Positions 42,446 through 54,063 of a DNA stretch of 64,000 bases are shown one piece after another (within the stretch, counting starts at the first letter, position 1; the number at the start of each line of letters is the position of its first letter). The stretch lies in contig JAUCBN010000020.1 in assembly GCA_035048815.1 (NCBI GenBank), positions 4,471,501 to 4,535,500 of the forward strand, read 5' to 3'. The translations under genes and the position numbers were made by a program. The notes beneath the pieces are model-generated. The model saw nothing but the letters and a program-made list of their open reading frames with translations. It was not told the origin of the DNA and did not search any database. This stretch comes from Abelmoschus esculentus. Its lineage: Eukaryota > Streptophyta > Magnoliopsida > Malvales > Malvaceae.

Positions 42446-45046
42446 ATGATCACGTTAGTAGACTTCTACCATGTTATGACTGCCATGGTGCCACTTTACG
42501 TGGCCATGATTTTAGCTTACGGTTCAGTGAAATGGTGGAAGATCTTCTCTCCCGGTCAGTGTTCTGGGATCAATCGTTTCGTTGCTCTCTTTGCCGTCCC
42601 TCTCCTCTCTTTCCACTTCATCGCCGAAAATGACCCTTATGCTATGAACTTTCGGTTCATCGCCGCTGACACCCTACAAAAGCTCATAGTCCTGGCGGTT
42701 CTGGCGGTTTGGTGCAAGGTGAGCAAAAGGGGTTCCTTGGAATGGACCATCACCCTCTTTTCACTTTCCACGCTGCCAAACACTTTGGTTATGGGCATCC
42801 CTTTGCTTAAAGGAATGTATGGGGAGTTCTCGGGAAGCTTAATGGTGCAAATCGTTGTGCTTCAGTGCATTATCTGGTACACTTCATGCTTTTTATGTTT
42901 GAATATCGTGGTGCCAGAATGTTGATATCAGAGCAGTTCCCCGACACGGCTGGAACTATTGTTTCAATCCATGTCGACTCGGATATCATGTCGCTTGACG
43001 GTCGACAGCCTCTGGAAACAGAAGCTGAGATCAAGGAAGATGGTAAACTCCATGTTACTGTCAGGAAATCCAATGCCTCGAGATCAGATATCTTGTTCAA
43101 TTCGACAACTCCACGCCCTTCGAATCTGACCAATGCTGAGATCTACTCTTTACAATCGTCGAGGAACCCGACCCCGAGAGGCTCGAGCTTTAATCACACT
43201 GATTTGACGGGGGGACGAAACTCGAATTTCGGTGCTGCGGATGTTTATGGTATGTCTGCTTCTCGTGGACCGACTCCCAGATCATCTAATTATGATGAGG
43301 ATGGTGCTGCTAAACCAAGGTTCCATTACCACGCACCAGCCGGTGCCGCCGGTGGCCCCGGTGCAGCAGCTGGCCATTACCCGGCTCCTAATCCGGATAT
43401 GTTCTCACCGAATGGGTCTAAAATAAAGAAGTCTAATGATCAAACTCAGCTAAAGGCTGAAGATGGTGTTAGGGACCTTCATATGTTTGTTTGGAGTTCA
43501 AGTGCTTCTCCTGTATCCGATGCCTTCGGCGGCGCCGGCGCCGGACATGAATATGGAGCAACGGACCAGAAAGATATTAGAGTGGCTATCTCCCCAGGGA
43601 AAGGTATAGCTTATAGTACATTTTTGTTTGTTTCAATCTTAATTCTTAACACATACGTATTAATTAATGGATTAGTTATATAGCTTTTCATGCTGCTTTG
43701 TTTCGTCGTCCCAGTGGAAGGACACAGAGAGAATCGTCAAGAGAACATGGAAAGAGAAGATTTCAGCTTTGTGAACCGAGGTCAGGAACGAGACATGAAC
43801 AACCACCGTGGAGGTGACAAAGCGGGGGATGATCCCAACGGCAACGGCAACCCGAAAGCCATGCCACCAACAAGTGTCATCACAAGGCTGATATTGATCA
43901 TGGTTTGGAGAAAGCTGATCAGAAACCCCAACACTTATTCAAGCTTAATAGGACTCATTTGGTCTCTAATCTCATTCAGGTACAAATACAAACATTAATA
44001 CAAAACACAGCACTGTCGTCTACTCTCTTCACTTTCCTTACACCTTGTTGCTCGGTTTATACTTAGGTGGAATGTGCAAATGCCTGCCATAATAGCCAAG
44101 TCCATCTCCATTCTGTCAGATGCAGGGCTTGGCATGGCCATGTTCAGTCTTGGTCAGTGAATTTCTTGACCTTTTACTTTATAATTAGTAGAGTAATGAA
44201 TCTCGTTATGTCATGATTAAATGTTGTTATAAAGCAAGCAAAACTGCGTAAGCAAAGTGAGCCCAACAGTATATGATCATCAGGATCATAATAAGTTGGG
44301 GTGGTGGAAATGATGATGAAATATCTCATAATGACCCAACATAATATAAAATTCGATTTGATTTGACTCACGACATAAGTCGGAGAGAACAATGGTCGGG
44401 GGTGTGGGGGCTAATGGGCATGGAATGATGTGTTGACAGGTCTGTTCATGGCATTGCAACCAAAGATCATAGCATGTGGGAATTCCGTTGCAGCTTTTGC
44501 TATGGGTGTTAGATTCCTTGCAGGTCCAGCTGTGATGGCAGCAGCTTCCATTGCTGTTGGCCTACGTGGCGTTCTCTTACACGTTGCCATTGTACAGGTC
44601 ATCTCTTCTGCTTATTCTTTCCTGTCGTTATTTCCTCCTCCCCTACCTCTTCCAACACAGGTTCATAAATACTGAAAATTACAGATATAGACATTAGAAC
44701 TATTTGATCCGAATTAATCAATCAATAAATTAGATACTATTGTTTATAAAAAACAACCAACATTCCTACAAAATCTCACCTGTGTTTTGTTTTTGCTTGC
44801 ATGTTCCCAACCAATGAAAGCAGGCAGCTCTCCCACAGGGAATTGTCCCCTTCGTCTTTGCTAAGGAATACAACGTACACCCTGATATTCTCAGCACAGC
44901 GTAAGTCTTCATACTAATTTTTCTTATTAACTCATTCTGTATATATAATTTTTTTTTTTCTTTTTTGTTTGAATTTCAGAGTTATATTTGGTATGCTAAT
45001 CGCGTTGCCCATAACGCTTGTGTACTACGTCTTGCTGGGATTATGA
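42446..45046 (+). CDS. PIN1: PIN1-type auxin efflux carrier, with a 1-nt frameshift in exon 1
   Basis: Six exons: 42446-43603, 43715-43979, 44067-44152, 44440-44597, 44824-44900, 44980-45046, all GT-AG. The start is ATG 42446 (MITLVDFYHVMTAMVPLYVAM). N-terminal membrane helices, a long hydrophilic loop and C-terminal helices follow the canonical long-loop PIN plan. The loop has three TPRxS phosphosite motifs (TPRPSN, TPRGSS, TPRSSN) and the PIN1-like ending RDLHMFVWSSSASPVSD. PINs export auxin across the plasma membrane and set its polar flow. Near 42880-42886, after CIIWYT, one base is missing relative to the family: the literal frame stops at 42925 after about 160 residues, while every later exon phase fits a product of about 603 aa. 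Either a recent null allele or a sequencing error. Confidence 0.9.
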
Positions 45047-45594
45047 AGTAGGCAGCAGCAGCAGCATCAGGCACTAACCTATATATCAACATTTTAATTA
45101 TTTAATCCTTTTTGGGTTAGATAGATTCCATCCATGGCTATACAAATCCAGGACCCAATCCCTTAATTTTATTCATTATGATGAATTATTGCTTTCTTCA
45201 TTTTTTTTTCTTTTCGTAGTAAAATTTGTAAAATCTTTTTTTAGTTAAATTATGAAGAAAAAGAATCGTTTCTCCAGTTTCTTGTAATTTTGGGTTATCC
45301 TTTCTGTCCTTAAAATTTACGATCTTGGATATAAGGGTGTTTAAAATTTTTATTTTAAAAAATAAAATCTTTAAAAATAATATATTATCTTATTTTTGTT
45401 TTATTTATCGATCGTTTAATTTATTTATTTCATTGTATTAAATCAAACAAGGGATGATTCTAGAAAAAGGCTATTAAAAGAAGGCTAAAAAAATTAATCG
45501 GTTTATTCGGTCATTTTTTGTACATAATTAATTACGAACAATGTACACAATTTCTTACAAAAATTGTAAGAAAAACGGTATATATATAAATTGT
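45047..45594. other. PIN1 3' end and spacer
   Basis: 3' UTR-like sequence for roughly 150-250 bp, then AT-rich spacer. No other feature. Confidence 0.4.
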
Positions 45595-46205
45595 TACAAA
45601 CGTAAGGATTTGTGTATATACATAAATCCTTAAAAATATTGTAAGAAAAATAGTATATACATAAAATGTTACAACGTAAGGATTTGTGTACATACACAAT
45701 TTATTACGAGAATACATAAATTGGTACAAAAATGGTAAGGATTTGTGTATGTACACAAATCCCTACAACGTATATACAAATGGTTACGAAAATCGTAAGA
45801 AAAAAAGGTATGTACACAAATCCTTACAATTTCTCATCATGAGCTAAAGGAGGCCATCCAAGTGTAACAATTTGTGTACATACATAAATCCCTACGAGAA
45901 TACATAATAGGGCACAAAAATGGTAAGAATTTGTGTATGTACACAAATCCCTACAAAGTATACACAAATAGTTACGAAAAGTGTAAAGAAAAAGGTATGT
46001 ACCAAAATCCTTACACCCACTCACCATGAGCTAAAGAAGGTCATCTAAGTGTAAGGATTTGTGTACATAGACAATTTACTATGAGAATACATAATATGGT
46101 ACAAAAAATGTAAGGATTTGTGTATGTACACAATTCCTTACAAAGTATACACAAATGCTTATAAAATTTGTAAGGAAAAAGGTATATACCGAAATCTTTA
46201 CACTC
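45595..46205. repeat. 188-bp tandem repeat with internal palindromes
   Basis: Copies begin near 45676, 45864 and 46051 (spacing 188 and 187), with a partial copy upstream from about 45595. Each unit contains the palindromic motif GTAAGGATTTGTGTA...TACACAAATCCTTAC more than once, plus a CATGAGCTAAAG segment. It is satellite-like in form but small, and no coding function is seen. Confidence 0.75.
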
Positions 46206-46254
46206 GCTCACCACTCACAAAATTTTAATTGATTCAATTCGAAGGTTTTTTAAT

Positions 46255-46500
46255 AATATATAAGTATCGAAACACTGAAAAATATGTTTCGAAACTTTTT
46301 GAAATTGTCAAAAATGGTTTCTAAACGCGTTTCATTATGTTTCGAAACTCCAATTCACAGATTCAAAACGTTTCTGAATAGGGAATAATCGTTTCGAAAC
46401 TGTGAAGGAAGGTACAAAACCTCTTTGAAAACTTAATATCATTCATCGAGAATAAGAAATTGTATCGATACCTTTTAGAGTTGTATCAAAACGCATTGCA
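46255..46500. repeat. Cluster of GTTTCGAAAC / GTATCGATAC palindromic decamers
   Basis: At least seven TTTCGAAA or ATCGATA-like decamers occur in 245 bp, including GTTTCGAAAC, GTATCGATACC and variants. It resembles the decamer clusters inside LTRs at 1977-2395, 52863-53140 and 62396-62770, so this may be a fragment of another LTR. Confidence 0.5.
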
Positions 46501-46844
46501 AAATATGTTTTTTTTTTCGATTTTAAGATGCTTAAGAAAACTGGTGTTGGGTTATTCTTCTAACTTTAAAAAAATCTTCAAGTTCTCTATTAAGTGTGAT
46601 CTTATAAAGTAAAGACTTTCTTACCTTTTTGTTAAAAGAAAAATAAATAGATAAAGGGACATATAAAGACATAAAAATTAATAAAGCAAGCAAGACCAAT
46701 ATAAAAATTAAACTCATAATCCATATCATTAAACATTAATTTGCAATCCAAAAAGAAATTAAAGCATAATACTTAAACATAATAAGGTGCATAAGTTTGA
46801 CATCGTAAAACATGATATGATAGCAACCCTAAAACATGAAATAG

Positions 46845-47063
46845 CTACTCCTCCCCACCGTCGTCCTCCTCCTCCTCAACATGTGGAGTTGTAGTACGGC
46901 GTCATTCATCATAAAAGACTCCAATGAACATAGTCATGAAAAGATATTGTGCTTTAAGGTTTGTCACACAAGTATTGTGAGAGCCAAGTTGACATTCGAT
47001 GTTGTCGAAATGGTTATTGAGTTCGGCGAACAGGTCGGTGAGGAATGATATTAACAATTGTTG
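46845..47063 (-). pseudogene. Unidentified coding-like remnant
   Basis: Read on minus it gives a nearly open peptide with LFAELNNHFDNIECQLGSHN, then FMTMFIGVFYDE, one stop, and an acidic tail (HVEEEEDDGGEE). This resembles the end of a coiled-coil ORF of transposon type. I do not recognise the family and no start is visible. Confidence 0.35.
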
Positions 47064-48152
47064 AATCCCTTAGGCAAAAAAAAAATTGAAAAATCAAAAT
47101 AGTTAAGAGAAGAGCAGAATGAACCATTAATATTATTGCTACAATTGATCATAGTACATCAATATCTTCTGTGACAAATAAGTTTCAGAATGCTTTTAAA
47201 GTACATCTACATATCAACCTTTTAAAAGAAACCATATTAATTTGTTTTAAGATCATAAATGTAATGCAACCTATATCATATCAATTTTTAATTGTAATTC
47301 TTACAATAGTTTGAAATCAAACTCTCGAACTCGGATAACAATACATTTTGATTTCTGACCAAGTCAAAATTTTCTTAAGAAAAATGATATGATGCCTCAA
47401 ACACCTTACCCAAAATTAACAATGGGCAGAAACTTCATGAGATAATAGAAAGATCTACTTGAACATTTAATACACATCTTATATAAAAAAACATGATGCT
47501 TAATATATAGTGAACTATAATATACCAAAATATGTATAAGCCATAAGGACTGTCATATATTATTATTCTAAATTATACCTTAGTAATTATCTATTTATAT
47601 ATAAATTTAATTAATATCTAATCAGAGAGATTATATAGAATTTTACCATTTATAAACATAATATACATTTCCATCTTTGTTATGATCGAACCACTAATAA
47701 ATGCAATATATATACAATTCAATGTTGTTATCTAAAATATGCAAATAACACACCGAAACACTTAAAATATTCGTTACTTATAATGGTGAAAACATTTAGC
47801 AGATAAATAATAACAGAAGCCTTAAAACTAAGAAGTAAAAAAACTGTATGTACCTCTAACACAATGACACCTCGAAAATGTTTTTTCTCTTTTTTTTTTG
47901 GTAAAGCTCAGCTGAGAAATAAAGGACAGATAAGAATTCATTCAAAATTTTTAAGACTTGTATCAAAATAATGCATTATTGAATCACTATCACACAATTT
48001 TTAAAAGTATAAATCCATAGATGACATATACATTAGAGTTCAGTAACATCATTATCTTTTTTCTGTTTCGAAAAAGATGATATACTTCTAAATCATAAAG
48101 TAATGATAAAGCTATAAGCATCTAGCAAGTTTTGATAACATTTTTTAGTATG
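47064..48152. other. AT-rich spacer
   Basis: No gene or organised repeat seen. Confidence 0.4.
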
Positions 48153-48340
48153 TGTTAGAGGTTAATAGTTGGTTTATTAGTTTGTTAATTAGTTGTTCAT
48201 AGGTTGTTAGATATTAGGCTATAAATATTGTATTTGGGTTTATATTTTTTGTATACATGAAAATTCATTCCTAATGAAAAGTTAGATTCTTCTCCTCTAT
48301 ACTATCTTTCATTCTTCACACCTAGAACCACCACGTCCAT
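48153..48340 (+). repeat. Left LTR of the CCT4-carrying element
   Basis: Differs from the right copy (49459-49648) at roughly ten positions by eye. Contains CTATAAATATTG, a good TATA box. Confidence 0.65.
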
Positions 48341-48398
48341 AAGTTGTTCATAAGTTGATCCGGATTGCTTGATCTATGGGGATGAAAGTACATAGACT

Positions 48399-48810
48399 TT
48401 GGTTGATAGTACCGACCAAGCCAACACTTTGTTGAACGGCAAGGTAATTAGACAATACTCAACTCTTCTGGCTTCGCTTGCAGTTGATTCTGTTGTCTCA
48501 GTCGTTGATCCAGAGAAGCCTGAGATGATTGATTTAAGAGACATCAAGATTGTGAAAAAGCTTGGAGGAACTATGGACGACACACAACTGGTTAAGGGGT
48601 TGGTTTTCGATAAAAAAAACGAGCCATACAGTTGAAGGGTCGACCAGAATGGAGAACGTCAAAATTATGGTAATTCAGTTTCAGATTTTCCCTCCTAAAA
48701 CTGATAAAGAACAAAGTATTGGAGTTTCTGATTTTACTCACATGGATAGGATATTGAAAGAAGAAAGAAATTATATTTTGGGTATGAATAATTCATGAAA
48801 GCTACTGGTA
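48399..48810 (+). pseudogene. CCT4: CCT4 (TCP-1 delta subunit) fragment with a frameshift
   Basis: The first frame (48399-48635) reads through the apical-domain entry of the cytosolic chaperonin delta subunit, with QYSTLLASLAVDSVVSVVDP and LRDIKIVKKLGGT. Near 48615-48625 (after VFDKK) the frame shifts by one, and the second frame continues with RMENVKIMVIQFQIFPPKTD and MDRILKEERNYILGM before losing homology at about 48810. No intron interrupts about 135 codons, as for a retrocopied mRNA. CCT4 is one of eight subunits of the TRiC/CCT folding machine. The fragment cannot make a working subunit. Confidence 0.8.
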
Positions 48811-49458
48811 TATTCTTGGAGTTTCATGTTGAATTTTTTACTATGATTTTTTGGATATTGTTGCTAGTACGATGACTTACTAGTTGGTGTTGAAAGTTGT
48901 GATTACTTGAATTGTATTAAAGAATAGTTTGAATGTTTGTTTCATTATTGTCAAGTGGTTCTCTCATAAGGCAATTTGGAATTTGATGCTTCATGCTCAA
49001 GTGTCCTTGGAAGAAAATCTCTAGGGAGTGTATAGTGTTTAACAGCCTTACATTCCATTAACCGGATAAAAGAGAGTGTTTTCTTGCTCGAAAGAGGGCT
49101 TCAGATTATACTTGGATGCTCGACGCTTAACAGCCTTGCTTCCAACAAAAAGAAGGTTCGAATAAGTGAGGATGAAGACAATGACGATAAATGAAATTTT
49201 AAAAGAAATTCGAATGAGAAATTTTTGACAGAGAGGTGAGTAAAGAAGAACGAAAGGATTAAGAACACTTTCGATTCTCGGTAAACCACCAAGTGAAAAA
49301 AAGAAAGGAATGGTGCTTTCTGATCTGTTTTCAATGAACAGTTCAAGTATTGGGTATTAAAATTTTCAAGATAGTTAACGTTTGCACCTTGCATCTTTCA
49401 ACTTTTGCCCAAGATTCATCAATCAGCAGAGTTCAGAAACTTGAAGAAGTAGGGTGAA

Positions 49459-49648
49459 TGTTAGAGGTTAATAGTTGGTTTATTAGTTTGTTAATTAGTT
49501 GTTTATAGGTTGTTAGATATTAGGCTATAAATATTGTATTTGGGTTTATATTTTTTGTATACATGGAAATTCATTTCTAATGAAAAGTTAGATTCTTCTC
49601 CTTTATACTATCTTTTATTTTTCACACCTAAAACCACCACGTCCATCA
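49459..49648 (+). repeat. Right LTR of the CCT4-carrying element
   Basis: Near-identical to 48153-48340, ending CCACGTCCATCA. Confidence 0.65.
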
Positions 49649-50984
49649 CATTTCCGGCATCAATGCCGTCATTCTCATAGTATGTTGATATTATCCACAT
49701 AAAAATCTAATTACAACAAAATTAGTATATGGCTTAAAACATAAAGGGTAATATGTATAGTAACATTCTGATTTATAAATAGAACTGAATGTCTTGAAAA
49801 AAAGAGAAAAATTTTAAACCTTTCCAATCTTCTCATTCAAAACAAACCATCGTCTACTCCATCCATTTGTTTTGGCATTTCTCTCCAGCAAGAAACCTGT
49901 AAATAAATAAATAAATAAAAATTATTGAAAATAGTATTGTCAAAGAACTAATAAGACTGTAGAGATCATATTTAAACAATTATAAAAATAAAAAAAATAT
50001 GGAAGGAAATTATTCATGAAAAGTTAGGAACACATTACGTATCGCAAAATGCAATATTTGCTTCAACATTAAGGAAAGTAACTGAACATCATATTCGTTA
50101 AGACAAAATTTATTCTATTAAAAAATCAGGAGTCCATATTTCAGATAGTTAAACTTATGATAGCTTTCACATATAATCAAGGAGAAAATAGAGGATGAAG
50201 ATAATAAAATAGATTGGTAGGGTCTGGAGTGATTCAGATAGGAAAATAAGTTTCTTAAAATCAACCAACAAAGAAACTAAACATATAGAATGATTTAGAG
50301 TCAAAAATATAAAACCACAAATATAAAACAAAATCATCTTCTTTATCAACTTCAGTTTCAAATATAAAACCATTATAAAAAATGTACACTTTTTCTACCA
50401 TTATCAAATTATAATTGTCTACGACTTTCCCTCTCATGTTTAGGATTCAATAAAACAAGAACAAAATCCTTAAATCAGAAACAAGAAGCAACCATTACAA
50501 AATATAAACCCAGAAAAAATAAATCATTATCGAAACCTAAACCCAAAAAAATAAACAACCATTCTAAGATTTTGAAAAAAAATTAAGGAGATGAAATTTA
50601 CCTCAAAATGAAGCTTTCTTTCGCTGTTGGAATTCTTGTTTCAAGTTAAAGTAAGATGTTGGATTCTTCTACTCACCGCCAGGCTAGGTTTACAGAAATT
50701 GAAAAATGAGAGTTTTGAAGAAAAAGAAATTATCAGGATGGAAGAAGAGAAGGTTACCTTTGTTTTAAGTGTTAGTAAACGAGATAAAAGGTTACCTTCA
50801 TTTTTATTTTTTTAATTAAACGATCAAGATTGATTTGGTGTCATCCAATAGTATATTATACTCGATCATTTTTTAATCGTTATTTAGAGGGTCGGTCTTT
50901 AGAATCACCCTTCAAACGAGTGTAATATACAAGTCATGAGATACTGCGATGAGGGTCCCATCAATTGCATACAATAATATATAT
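49649..50984. other. Intergenic region
   Basis: AT-rich; no gene recognised. Confidence 0.4.
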
Positions 50985-51200
50985 ACGGGTGCAAATCGTC
51001 TTCCCCTTTTCTATGCCTCTATTTATGCTCCCACTTCAAATTAGAGGGTTTAGGGTTTAAGGTTTAGGGTTCTAGGTTAGGGGTTTTGATTAGGGTTTAG
51101 GGAATTAGGGGTAAGGTGTATTTTTAGGGTGTAGGGTTTAGGATTTAGGATATAGAAAATAAGGGTTTAAGGTTTAAAATTCAATTTTTTAAAAAAAATC
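50985..51200. repeat. Single arm of the inverted-arm transposon family
   Basis: GGGTGCAAATCG, then CTATGCCTC, CACTTCAAATTAGAGG, TTTAGGG units and GAATTAGGGGTAAGG match the left arm at 15490-15690. The opposite arm was not found, so this copy is truncated. The repeated AGACAGAGGATTTTTGTTCA-type stretch at about 51230 and 51367 lies just after it. Confidence 0.55.
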
Positions 51201-51831
51201 AAAGGAAACACAAAATGAGGCACAGAAAAGAGACAGAAGATTTTTGTTCAGTATATACCGTGACTTTGTAATGTGTAAAGCCTATGGAATATTGAGTTTG
51301 AGTACTAATAAAATTATTTATTTATTTCGGTTGATATCTGTCTACTTCAATATTATTTTTCAAAAAGAGACAGAGGATTTTTGTTCAGTATATTGAGTTT
51401 ATTTTTCAAAAATATAATATCTTTCAAATATTTTTAAAAATATTATATTTTATAGTATATTTGAAGTCGGATTAGAAGAATTTTAACTTTTAATAACATT
51501 TTTATTTTTTTAAATAATTAAAATCAAATTAAAAGGGTTTTGCTTTGATGTATTATACTAAAGTCGAATTTTAGATCTATATTTTTAACATTTTTAATTA
51601 AAAATAAGATATATAATAAAATCAAAATATATTTGATCAATTTCACTTTTACTATAACAAATGTTATAAATTTAAAAATATATATTATATTTCTAAAAAA
51701 AATCCCCTGCAGTATACATAAAATTTTCCCTTTTATCAAAATAGCCTTACAAAAGCAATATATTTTAGTTCGATGCCATCATTAATTACATCATCATGTT
51801 ATTAAAATTTTAACGATAAAGTGATATAAAC
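51201..51831. other. AT-rich spacer
   Basis: Contains the duplicated AAAGAGACAG...TTTTTGTTCAGTATAT stretch noted beside the arm; otherwise featureless. Confidence 0.35.
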
Positions 51832-54000
51832 TGTAACACCCGACCCGGATGTCACATTAGGCCTCCGACTCAAAACCTGTATTTAAAAATTTCTTTCGAA
51901 AACCCAACAAATAAATCAATCCAAGTCCAACATCATTTCATAAAATCCATTTCGGGCTAAAATATAAATCCATAAATAGTTTAAAATACTAGAAGCTCCA
52001 AAATATTACAACCCATTAAAAACATTCGACTCGAATAATAAACAGAGTTACAGAATACATATAGGGTCCGAACAAGTACTAGCCCACTAAATCTAATAAT
52101 TGTACTCTGACAACACGGTCGATGTTGAAATCCAAACCTTGATGGTGCTCCACAAGAACCGGCTTCACCTAACCTACGCACGAAAACACATTTCGAACGC
52201 TGAGCTACAAAAGCTCAGTGGGTACACCGAACTCGGCCCAAAATCATGCATATCATAAACAGTAAAGCAAAGCATATAAATATCGTGCATGATATGATGG
52301 TCTAACATGCTTGCCTAACACATGGCATAAACAATGTATAATGTCGCACACAGTATATACATGTCACAACACAAATAACACACAAGAGTGAGGCCCGCAT
52401 CCACACAGCACCAGGATCCTACACTCAAGATTGAGGCCGCCCTCAAATCCTATGCCCGGAATGTTACATTGGACATCTTCGAACGAGGCTGCCCAACGTT
52501 CGGAAATAAGGGATGGAGGTCTCCCAACTAATCCCATGCTTAGAATGTTACATCGAACATATTCGAGTGAGGCCTCCCAACACTCGGAATAAAGTCTTCA
52601 ATACATCACCCGGAATGTTACATTGGATGGCCTTCGACGTGTTGCAACACTTTTGGATATCCGGATTTCCATCAAACAAGGACTTAATACACACAATTGA
52701 TCCACCTAGGATCTTTACATCAAAACATATCAAGACTTATCATATCTTAGTCTTTCGGGGTTAAAATTATCAATCTTGGTTCACAATCCGTCTTAATGTT
52801 TTTAAGATTCATAGGGACCCTCAATTACAATTATCAACCTCAAACTCTACTTAACTTAGCAAGATTACGCAGGGGTATTGATAACCTTAGGTAGGGTATC
52901 GAAACACCTTGTATCGATACCCACCCAAAGAGGGTATCGAAACACTGATATCAATACTGGTACCGATACCCTTTGACCAATTTTAAAGTCAACGAAAAGG
53001 GGAATCTCCGCTTCGATACTGGTATCGAATCGGAGATGCCACTAGAGGGTTTGGTATTGATACATGTATCGATACCCCTCCCCGTTAGCCTATTTTCTCT
53101 TAGGGGTATCGATACACGGGTCATCGGTATCGATACCCCTTGCACAATTTGCAGGTCTGCACTTAATAATTTCTATGGATCATACCCAAACTTGATCTAA
53201 TCAATCCTAAAGTGTTACCACGGTATTTTAAGGATGTTTAAAGTGTTTTAACATCAATTTCACATCATCAAACACAATAATACGAATTTCACCATTGATG
53301 GTTCCAAAGCTCAAACTCAAGCATTCATGCACAAAATCTATATGTCATGCAACTACCATGATATGAATGACGAAGAGAAGAGTTGGGAGTACCAACCTTA
53401 AGCAACACAATAACCAAAACCTGAACTCACTCCTTCAAGCTTTTCCTTTTGTCCAAACTTTGTGATGATGCCCCAACTTCTTTCTCTACAAAGAGGAGAT
53501 TAAACCAACTCTTAAACACTGCTAGGGATGTTTTTGACCCTTAAAAACATCAAGAAAACATAGAAACAACCCCAGAAATCATATTCCCGGATTTCCTACA
53601 CACACCTTCTTCTCCACCAAACCAAACCATCCTTACCTTATTTTATAGATCAAAAACAACTCTACAACTTACCCTTCTAAACCAAAACGTGATTCTTCAG
53701 CAAAAACAACAAGATTCAACCTTTACATACCTTCTTTTGTTGCCACAAGATGAAGGAGATGGGGAAAAAAGAAAAGAAAAGAAAAGATGAGATCACCTCT
53801 ATAGACAAAACCCCCATAAACCCCCTCCCTATTCATCCATTTAGACAATTACCAAATTGTCCTCCACTTAAAACTCCTAAAGCCCTAAACCACTCAAGCC
53901 CAACAAGTCTAAGCCCAAACCACACTAACTCGGGGCATAAAACTGAAGCCTAAACCCATCGGGTTAACCCGACCCTCGGATCCGAATCCGGGTCGTTACA
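51832..54000 (-). repeat. 3' LTR of the chromovirus-like element
   Basis: On minus it starts TGTAACGACCCGG and ends GGGTGTTACA; 2169 bp. It holds a hairpin near 52199-52217 (arms CTGAGCT/AGCTCAG), hairpin array D at 52429-52586, and GTATCGATAC decamers at 52863-53140. The right LTR matches wherever both are present. Confidence 0.85.
52429..52586 (-). repeat. Hairpin array D (GAGGCCGCCCAA loops)
   Basis: Units share a GAGGCYGCCCAA-like loop with different paired arms: CGAACG/CGTTCG (52480-52502), GGGAT/ATCCC (52510-52535) and CGAGTG/CACTCG (52564-52586); a fourth, TTGAGG/CCTCAA, lies at 52431-52446. The right LTR repeats the set at about 63525-63635. The sense strand is minus. Confidence 0.6.
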
Positions 54001-54014
54001 ACTCTCCCCTCTTT
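54001..54014 (-). other. Polypurine tract of the chromovirus-like element
   Basis: Complement reads AAGAGGGGAGAGT next to the 3' LTR, following GATGAAATTTTCTTTA. Confidence 0.75.
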
Positions 54015-54063
54015 AAAGAAAATTTCATCCTCGAAATTTACCTGTCAGGAAGAGATAAGGATA

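Larger units (their letters stand above)
48153..49648 (+). mobile_element. Small LTR-flanked element carrying a CCT4 fragment
   Basis: Two direct repeats of about 190 bp (48153-48340 and 49459-49648) start TGTTAGAGGTTAATAG and end near CCACGTCCAT(CA), as LTRs do. The right copy is preceded by purine-rich GAAGAAGTAGGGTGAA. Between them are 1.1 kb with no gag or pol but a piece of a host chaperonin gene. This is the structure expected of a non-autonomous LTR element that captured a cellular transcript. A clear 5-bp target duplication was not found. Confidence 0.65.

Noticed and set aside
42870..42930. An intron in place of the PIN1 frameshift
   Set aside because: No GT...AG pair fits without deleting conserved residues, and PIN genes have no intron there; a 1-base loss explains it.
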